Positions 31,324 to 35,959 of a stretch of DNA of 35,959 nucleotides are shown piece after piece. Position numbers and translations under genes: made by a program. The first letter of the stretch is position 1, and each line of letters starts with the position of its first letter. The stretch lies in contig JBAYST010000002.1 of assembly GCA_041676005.1 (NCBI GenBank), positions 1 through 35,959 on the forward strand. The letters run 5' to 3'. The notes below the pieces were generated by a model, which was not told where the DNA came from, did no database searches, and was given only the letters and a program-made list of their open reading frames with translations. The DNA comes from JBAYST01 sp041676005 (GTDB lineage Bacteria; Bacillota_I; Bacilli_A; RFN20; CAG-826).

Positions 31324-31939
31324 CATATTAGATTATTTTAGTGAATTATTTCCTCATGCTGGATGCGAACTCAAATATCATAACGATTATCAATTAGCTA
31401 TCGCAGTGATGCTTTCAGCTCAGACAACAGATAAAAAAGTGAATACTGTGACCGAAAAACTTTTTTCGATTTATCCAAATTTAATTTCTTTATCAAATGC
31501 TTCGCCTAACGACGTGCAAAACGTCATTAAAACACTCGGAATGAGCAAAAATAAAGCACGTTATACTGTTGAAATCGCGAAAAGAATTAGCGAAGAATTC
31601 AATGGTATAGTTCCAAGCGATCGGGAAGTTTTGATGAGTTTGCCGGGGGTGGGAAACAAAACCGCTAATGTTATTAGAGCGGAGCTTTTTAAAATTCCTG
31701 AGTTGCCTGTTGATACTCATGTCATGCGAGTTTCAAAAAGACTTGGACTTGTTTTAAACTCTGATAATCCAATTCAAATTGAAAAGAAATTAAAAAAAAT
31801 CATTCCACTCGAGAGGCAAATTTTAACCCATCATCAGATGATTCATTTCGGTCGTTATTTTTGTAAAGCTCGCAGTCCTAAATGTGAACAATGCAAACTC
31901 AAAGAAGTTTGCTTATATCAACTTAAAAAAATTAAGTAA
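31304..31939 (+). CDS. nth: Endonuclease III
   Basis: This 211-residue DNA glycosylase/AP lyase has the helix-hairpin-helix LPGVGNKTANVI with the catalytic Lys, the Asp of VDTHVMRVSKRLGL, and the C-terminal [4Fe-4S] motif C-x6-C-x2-C-x5-C (CKARSPKCEQCKLKEVC). It removes oxidised pyrimidines. The cluster would come from the Suf system at 17133. The start is inside the end of dnaD. Its last 8 bases overlap the convergent recU, with no terminator between them. Confidence 0.95.
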   Translation: MTKKINNILDYFSELFPHAGCELKYHNDYQLAIAVMLSAQTTDKKVNTVTEKLFSIYPNLISLSNASPNDVQNVIKTLGMSKNKARYTVEIAKRISEEFNGIVPSDREVLMSLPGVGNKTANVIRAELFKIPELPVDTHVMRVSKRLGLVLNSDNPIQIEKKLKKIIPLERQILTHHQMIHFGRYFCKARSPKCEQCKLKEVCLYQLKKIK

Positions 31940-32528
31940 AATATTTTTTAATAACAGCGTCAAGATAATGAAGACGAGGATTAAATCCTTGTTTTATTTC
32001 AATACCTTCTTTTAAAAAAGTTTCATAAGGAATTGATTTTCGAGAACCGTTTTCAAAAAAAGAAATTACCCATTGGGCGTCGATGAGAAACACTTTGTCA
32101 TGTGCTTCAAAACGGATCAAGAAAAAAGCAATCCCACCATTTTTAATTACATTTTTTAAATGTTGAATTTGGTGTTTAAAGATATTTGATAACGAAAAAG
32201 AAGTTTTGTTTTTCGTGCTTTTCGCTTCAAAATCCAGGTATTTTCCTTGAAATACGCCGTTATAGTCAGTGGTCGATTGCTTTTCAAAATAAGCATCAGT
32301 GATTCGTGCAGATCGTTTTGAATAGTCGACTTTAACAATGTTAATTGGTGTTGGACGTTTATAGACTAGCAAAAGTCCTTTGTCTAAATAATATTCATTA
32401 GAAAGATTGATATCATTTTCAAAATTCATTCCGCGATTAGCAGAATTAAAAATCTTGTTTTCTTTTTTAACAGCACTTTTCTTTTCAAAATTCTTTTTGG
32501 GTTTTCGCCCATCAGGATAACCGATCAT
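31932..32528 (-). CDS. recU: Holliday junction resolvase RecU
   Basis: This is a 198-residue protein. The N-terminal basic stretch and NRGMNFENDINLSNEYY precede the nuclease core TTDYNGVFQGKYLDFEAKST, which supplies the Asp, Glu and Lys of the active site, and FKHQIQHL and FFLIRFEA are conserved. It cuts recombination junctions. I take ATG at 32528, overlapping the exonuclease stop by one base (TGATG); TTG three bases earlier is possible. In Bacillus recU is next to ponA, which is absent here. Confidence 0.92.
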   Translation of the reverse strand: MIGYPDGRKPKKNFEKKSAVKKENKIFNSANRGMNFENDINLSNEYYLDKGLLLVYKRPTPINIVKVDYSKRSARITDAYFEKQSTTDYNGVFQGKYLDFEAKSTKNKTSFSLSNIFKHQIQHLKNVIKNGGIAFFLIRFEAHDKVFLIDAQWVISFFENGSRKSIPYETFLKEGIEIKQGFNPRLHYLDAVIKKYFT

Positions 32529-33253
32529 CAACCTATGTGTTCCTTCAATTCTTCTTCGAAATCACTAGCACTGACATCTTTTCCAGCGACTAATTTGCCT
32601 ATTATGCGGCTAATAGGAGGTGGGAGATGTTTCATTTTTTTAAGGACTTTCTTATATTCTTCTAAGACGAGTTCGCTATTGTCGATAAACGATTCATAGA
32701 GGTGTGCAAGATTAACCGCATCAACAGCAGCATTATGTGCTGGACCGTTTTCTTGAACGCTGAATAATCGACAATAATTTACTAGACTCATCGGATTACT
32801 ATTATCGTCTTTGACAAATTCTGAAATAATTTCTGATAAGTCGATATGATTTTTTTGGATGTGACGGCAAATCTCAACTGGAGCATCGACGTTATAGACA
32901 ATTGATTGATTGATGATTCTCATATCATGCGCTCCAAAAGTAGCAAAAGCGGCGCGTTTGAAATTCACTCCACAATATTTTCTAAATGCCTCCATAGCTT
33001 TTAAAAAAGAAATTCCATCTGTTTCTAATTTTTCTTCTGTGATACCAGTTAGGTTTGTGACGTATTTTCCAATTTTATTTTTACTTTTGACATACACTTC
33101 AAAAACTTTATGATATTTTCTAATCTTTCCGTTTCCATTGATGTTGCACAAAATCGCCCCAAACGAAATCATTTCATGAGAAAATTGAGTTCCCTCAAAG
33201 TCTAAAAATACGATACACTTTTTATTTTTTAGTAAACGATTAAGTTTTTTCAT
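32528..33253 (-). CDS. DEDDh-family 3'-5' exonuclease
   Basis: This 241-residue protein has the exonuclease fold of DnaQ/PolC: FLDFEGT (Asp and Glu of motif I, about 15-20), FGAHDMRIINQSI (motif II Asp) and GPAHNAAVDAVNLAHLY (motif III His and Asp). It is a stand-alone enzyme with no polymerase or helicase part. It may act in repair or RNA turnover; neighbours recU and nth favour repair. I choose ATG at 33253 (MKKLNRLLKNKK): the longer frame from 33271 would begin inside a TGC-extended -10 box, which lies 8 bases from 33253 with no ribosome site. Confidence 0.85.
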   Translation of the reverse strand: MKKLNRLLKNKKCIVFLDFEGTQFSHEMISFGAILCNINGNGKIRKYHKVFEVYVKSKNKIGKYVTNLTGITEEKLETDGISFLKAMEAFRKYCGVNFKRAAFATFGAHDMRIINQSIVYNVDAPVEICRHIQKNHIDLSEIISEFVKDDNSNPMSLVNYCRLFSVQENGPAHNAAVDAVNLAHLYESFIDNSELVLEEYKKVLKKMKHLPPPISRIIGKLVAGKDVSASDFEEELKEHIG

Positions 33254-33270
33254 TACATAGTAGTATAGCA
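33251..33270 (-). promoter_or_regulatory. Extended -10 of the exonuclease-recU pair, predicted leaderless
   Basis: On the minus strand TGC-TATACT (33262-33270) is a good extended -10 ending 8 bases before the ATG at 33253. No Shine-Dalgarno is found. Confidence 0.6.
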
Positions 33271-33301
33271 TCCGAGGTAATTTTATAAAACGAAATAATG
33301 T

Positions 33302-33329
33302 TTGATTTAATTGAACCTTTTAATATAAA
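33302..33329 (+). promoter_or_regulatory. Promoter of gpsB
   Basis: TTGATT (33302-33307), a 16-base spacer and TATAAA (33324-33329) precede gpsB. The short leader carries GAGG. Confidence 0.5.
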
Positions 33330-33346
33330 ATATTAACGAGGTCAAT

Positions 33347-33709
33347 ATGGTTATGAAACTCATTCTCACTTCGCAACAACTTCTTGAAAAAGTTTTTCCT
33401 GAAGCTCTTCACGGCTACAGTGCAATCGCTGTCGATGAATTTATTGATACGATTATAAAAGACTATAAAGAAGTAGAAAGGAATCATCTTATTAGCAAGA
33501 GTGAGATCACACTTCTTAACACTCGTCTTGAAAATTTGCGGAAAAGTAATGATGATTTGATTGTTGAAAACAAATCATTGAAAAAAAAGTTAGAAGGAAT
33601 TAAAAGTTCTGATACACCGAACAAAGACAATATTAACCTTTTGAAAAAAATCAACAAACTCGAGACCTTCATTTGGAATCAAGGTTTTGATCCAAACAAA
33701 ATTAAATAA
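33347..33709 (+). CDS. gpsB: GpsB/DivIVA-family division regulator
   Basis: This is a 120-residue protein. The N-terminal membrane-binding domain has LTSQQLLEKVFPEALHGYSAIAVDEFIDTIIKDYKEV (split over about 7-45), the GpsB/DivIVA 'GY....VDeFld.i..DY' signature. A coiled coil follows (about 48-90), and the C-terminal NKLETFIWNQGF is a likely oligomerisation helix. GpsB coordinates cell-wall synthesis with division; since no penicillin-binding protein is seen here, the wall link is uncertain. The position just before rnpB is the same as in Bacillus. ATG at 33353 is an alternative start. Confidence 0.87.
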   Translation: MVMKLILTSQQLLEKVFPEALHGYSAIAVDEFIDTIIKDYKEVERNHLISKSEITLLNTRLENLRKSNDDLIVENKSLKKKLEGIKSSDTPNKDNINLLKKINKLETFIWNQGFDPNKIK

Positions 33710-33710
33710 T

Positions 33711-34039
33711 CCGACCCAGATAATCGCTGACGAAAGTTAGAGGAAAGTCCATGCTCGCACAGGCTGTGATGCCTGTAGTGTTTGCGCTAGCGGAAAAAAT
33801 AACGCTAGGTATATAGGAGTATATAACGGCGGAGTGAAACCTAAGGGAAACTATGGTCAAACTCCTGAAAGTGCCACAGTGACGTAGTTTATTGGAAACA
33901 ATAAAGTGGAACGCGGTAAACCCCACAAGCGAGAAACCCAAAATTGGTAGGGGAAGTTCGCGGCGAGAAACGAATTGCCAAGAGCATGCATAGCATAGAT
34001 AAATGATTATCCAAGACAAAACATGGCTTATCGGGTCGG
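33711..34039 (+). ncRNA. rnpB: RNase P RNA, type B
   Basis: Helix P1 forms from CCGACCC-A-GATAA (33711-33723) and TTATC-GGGTCGG (34028-34039), with one bulged A. Conserved parts are GAGGAAAGTCCATGCTCGCACAGGC (CR I region, split), the GCCTGTAGTG that follows, GGCGGAGTGAAACC, GTAAACCCC and the 3' ACAAAACATGGCTTAT (CR V). The layout after GTCCATGCTCGCAC is the Firmicute type B. It processes tRNA 5' ends. There is no terminator before pgsA: the pgsA ribosome site starts about 10 bases after P1. Confidence 0.95.
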
Positions 34040-34058
34040 ACACTCACTAGGAGAAAAA

Positions 34059-34691
34059 ATGAACACACCAACAAAAATTACCGTTTCGCGAATTGCAATT
34101 GTCACCTTATTGATAATCGGACTTTTTATCATGTCGCTCGTTCCGAATTGGGAAGCTCCAGTGCTCGGGAAAAGCGGAATCAATCTTGCTTTTTTAATTA
34201 TTGCGATTGTTTTTATCATCGCTTCTGTGACTGATTTTATCGATGGGTATTTAGCGCGAAAAAATAATCAAATTACTTCTTTAGGGAAGTTTTTAGATCC
34301 GGTTGCAGATAAAATATTAGTCAATTCTTTAGTCATATTCTTAATTGCTCCGTCGCTTTTTGCTCCGTATAATCACGAGCAAATTGTTTCGTTTAACATG
34401 TGGTGTGCGATTATTTTGATCGTTCGGGATATCGTGGTTGACGCACTGAGATTTATCGCAGCTCAAAAGAAAATCGTCATCGCTGCGAACATTTTTGGAA
34501 AAGCTAAAACGGTTTTACAAATGGTTGCAATCGTCATCGTTTTGTTAAACGGCTTCCCTTTTAGTTATTTCGATGCAGGTTGGCCAAGCGGACTTCACAT
34601 CGCTGACATCTTTGTCTATTTAGCAACATTGGTTTCTCTTCTTTCTGGAGTCATTTATGTTGTGCAAAATCGGAAGGTATTGGTGGAATAA
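34059..34691 (+). CDS. pgsA: CDP-diacylglycerol-glycerol-3-phosphate phosphatidyltransferase
   Basis: This 210-residue membrane protein starts MNTPTKITVSRIAIV. A longer frame from 34023 begins within RNase P RNA and is rejected, since TAGGAGAAAA (34049-34058) leads straight to this ATG. The CDP-alcohol phosphotransferase motif D-G-x2-A-R-x8-G-x3-D-x3-D is present as DGYLARKNNQITSLGKFLDPVAD (split here over about 66-90). There are about five hydrophobic segments. It makes phosphatidylglycerolphosphate. The pgsA-cinA-recA order matches Bacillus. Confidence 0.95.
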   Translation: MNTPTKITVSRIAIVTLLIIGLFIMSLVPNWEAPVLGKSGINLAFLIIAIVFIIASVTDFIDGYLARKNNQITSLGKFLDPVADKILVNSLVIFLIAPSLFAPYNHEQIVSFNMWCAIILIVRDIVVDALRFIAAQKKIVIAANIFGKAKTVLQMVAIVIVLLNGFPFSYFDAGWPSGLHIADIFVYLATLVSLLSGVIYVVQNRKVLVE

Positions 34692-35162
34692 ATGGAAGTG
34701 CAAAATCTGGTTAATCTTTTTAAAAGCAAAGGTCGAACATTAGGTTCAGTTGAGTCGTTTACAGGCGGTCTTTTCGCTGCGAAGATCACTTCAATTCCCG
34801 GTGCTAGCCATTTTTATAAAGGTGGGTTGGTTACTTATAGTAACGAAGAAAAAGTACGGCTTTTAGGAGTCCCGTATGATGAAATAGATAAATTTGGAGT
34901 TATTTCAGAGCAAATGGCTTCCATTATGGTTATGAGAGCTGCTAAAATTCTCCGAACCGATTATTGTGTTTCTTTTACGGGAAATGCCGGGCCTACTGCT
35001 TTAGAAAATAAACCGGTAGGAACAATTTTTATTGGCTTTTATTACTACAATAAAATCTCTGTTTATCGTTTTAATCTCAAAGGCACCCGCAATGAAATCA
35101 GAGAGCAAGCAATTGCTCTAGCAATAAAAATATTAAAAGATCTATTGATTGCTAATAATTAG
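34692..35162 (+). CDS. cinA: CinA C-terminal domain protein (PncC-type nicotinamide-nucleotide amidase)
   Basis: This 156-residue protein contains only the amidohydrolase domain: SVESFTGGLFAAKITSIPGASHFYKGGLVTYSNEEKVRLLGV (split), then VSFTGNAGP. The N-terminal MoaB-like (COG1058) domain of full CinA is missing, so it is the stand-alone form. The family deamidates nicotinamide mononucleotide in NAD recycling. It follows pgsA with no gap (GGTGG upstream) and precedes recA by 45 bases, the common cinA-recA neighbourhood. The usual Ser/Thr and Lys active-site residues appear in the segments quoted. Confidence 0.88.
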   Translation: MEVQNLVNLFKSKGRTLGSVESFTGGLFAAKITSIPGASHFYKGGLVTYSNEEKVRLLGVPYDEIDKFGVISEQMASIMVMRAAKILRTDYCVSFTGNAGPTALENKPVGTIFIGFYYYNKISVYRFNLKGTRNEIREQAIALAIKILKDLLIANN

Positions 35163-35164
35163 CA
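35150..35164. repeat. 15-bp palindrome between cinA and recA
   Basis: TGCTAAT-A-ATTAGCA is an exact 7-1-7 inverted repeat overlapping the cinA stop. It lies about 16 bases before a possible recA -10 (TATATT, 35181-35186). It is not a known LexA box (no GAAC-N4-GTTC). Confidence 0.35.
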
Positions 35165-35207
35165 CAACAATTAGAAACCGTATATTTAGAAACAAGGAGA
35201 AAAGATA

Positions 35208-35959
35208 ATGGCAAACGAAAAGTTAGGAAAAGATGTGAGTCTTGCAGACACACTGAAAGAAATCGAGAAAATTTTCGGCAAAGGAGCGGTCATGAAACTC
35301 GGCGATCGAAACCCAGTTGATGTCGATGTGATTTCAAGTGGCTCATTGAGAATAGATTACATTTTAGGAGTCGGTGGTTATCCAAAAGGTCGAATCATTG
35401 AAATTTACGGCCCTGAATCAAGTGGTAAAACCACATTAGCTCTTCATGCCATCGCTGAATGTCAAGCATCAGGTGGAAGAGCTGCGTTTATTGACGCTGA
35501 ACATTCAATTGACCCAGTTTATGCGAAAAACTTAGGTGTTAATGTAGATGAACTCATCCTTTCTCAACCGGATAATGGTGAACAAGCACTCGAAATTGTT
35601 GAAATGTTAGCTAGCAGTAAAGCGATTGATTTAATCGTTGTTGATTCTGTTGCAGCTCTTGTACCGCAAGCGGAAATTGAAGGTGTGATGAGTGATACTC
35701 AAGTCGGGTTACAAGCTAGATTGATGTCTAAAGCGATGCGCAAACTCGCAGGCGTTTTGAATAAATCTAATTGTGCTGTCATCTTCATTAATCAAATACG
35801 GGAAAAAGTTGGAATCATGTATGGAAGTCCAGAAACGACCTCAGGTGGTCGAGCGCTTAAGTTCTATGCATCGATTCGCATCGATATTCGTCGTTCTGAA
35901 GCTATTAAAGACGGAACTGATTTGGTCGGAAATACCTGTACGGTAAAAATTGTAAAAAA
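35208..35959 (+). CDS. recA: Recombinase RecA, N-terminal part (runs off the window)
   Basis: About 250 codons are visible, without a stop. Landmarks are IFGKGAVMKLGD, Walker A GPESSGKTT, AAFIDAEHSIDPVYAKNLGV, Walker B LIVVDSVAALVP, and the L2 region INQIREKVGIMYGSPETTSGG. Odd points: the L1 loop reads EIEGVMSDTQVGLQARLMSKA, where most RecA have EIEG(D/E)MGD-SHVG, and TSGG replaces TPGG in L2. AAGGAGAAAA (35195-35204) precedes the ATG. It forms ATP-dependent filaments on ssDNA; the regulator RecX is at 10995. Confidence 0.96.
   Translation, partial: MANEKLGKDVSLADTLKEIEKIFGKGAVMKLGDRNPVDVDVISSGSLRIDYILGVGGYPKGRIIEIYGPESSGKTTLALHAIAECQASGGRAAFIDAEHSIDPVYAKNLGVNVDELILSQPDNGEQALEIVEMLASSKAIDLIVVDSVAALVPQAEIEGVMSDTQVGLQARLMSKAMRKLAGVLNKSNCAVIFINQIREKVGIMYGSPETTSGGRALKFYASIRIDIRRSEAIKDGTDLVGNTCTVKIVK

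Noticed and set aside
33702..34074. Minus-strand reading frames across 33702-34074
   Set aside because: They are the reverse complement of RNase P RNA, which explains the sequence fully.
35163..35207. SOS (LexA) operator before recA
   Set aside because: I looked for GAAC-N4-GTTC and for CGAAC-type half sites in the cinA-recA gap; none is present.
1..35959. Mollicute genetic code with TGA as Trp
   Set aside because: TGA ends ecfA2, ecfT and sufD at family-appropriate positions with ATGA or GTGA overlaps into the next gene, and Trp is written TGG throughout.
1..35959. CRISPR arrays, insertion sequences, prophage or tandem repeats
   Set aside because: No regularly spaced direct repeats, transposase-like proteins or target-site duplications were seen. 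The only repeats are terminator stems and three short palindromes.

Overview
The window comes from the chromosome of an A+T-rich Gram-positive-lineage bacterium of the class Bacilli, probably an uncultured relative of the Mollicutes (RF39, Izemoplasma or Acholeplasma-like). The evidence is a type B RNase P RNA, the sufCDSUB order, DnaD, RecU, GpsB, the group A ECF transporter, PrsA-like and other lipoproteins with a classical lipobox, and many gene neighbourhoods that match Bacillus. TGA is used as a stop (ecfT, ecfA2, sufD and others), so the code is the standard bacterial one and not the Mycoplasma code. There is no mobile element, prophage or CRISPR array; this is a dense housekeeping region, and the interest lies in how it departs from the Bacillus plan.

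Layout. 1-2451: the 3' end of cysS, mgtC, rlmB and a SigH-like sigma factor (the Bacillus cysS-mrnC-rlmB-yacP-sigH block with mgtC in place of mrnC). 2485-7667: ecfA1-ecfA2-ecfT-truA, yebC, then rplM-rpsI behind its own promoter and leader. 7682-8238: tRNA genes Ile, Val, Thr and Leu. 8388-12752: a flippase-like membrane protein, a GT4 glycolipid glycosyltransferase, recX and yhaM. 12756-16942 (minus strand): HIT protein and two large lipoproteins, the first-transcribed of which carries an interrupted parvulin (PrsA-like) domain. 17081-26036: sufCDSUB, mnmG, rsmG, parA, parB; the last four are the usual origin-proximal set. 26054-27123: FMN riboswitch plus ribU, and a convergent ferredoxin. 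27268-29935: small membrane protein, cmk, der, HU. 29965-33253: short CCA-transferase-like gene, dnaD, nth, and convergent recU and a DEDDh exonuclease. 33302-35959: gpsB, RNase P RNA, pgsA, cinA-C, recA (cut by the window edge).

How the genes work together. The EcfA1A2T energising module at one end serves substrate-binding subunits elsewhere, and the riboswitch-controlled RibU later in the window is one likely client. The Suf operon supplies Fe-S clusters that Nth and the ferredoxin need. RecA, RecX, RecU and Nth cover recombination and repair; ParA/ParB, DnaD, HU and GpsB cover replication, segregation and division; the flippase-like protein, GT4 enzyme and PgsA cover membrane lipids.

The main oddities are: several genes whose extended -10 box lies only 6-9 bases from the ATG with no Shine-Dalgarno, which predicts leaderless mRNAs; a ParB with altered CTPase motifs next to a degenerate parS-like site over the parA start; a CCA-transferase lacking its body and tail; a parvulin domain split by about 140 residues; and RNase P RNA running into pgsA with no terminator. 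No wholly new multi-gene defence or biosynthetic system is visible.
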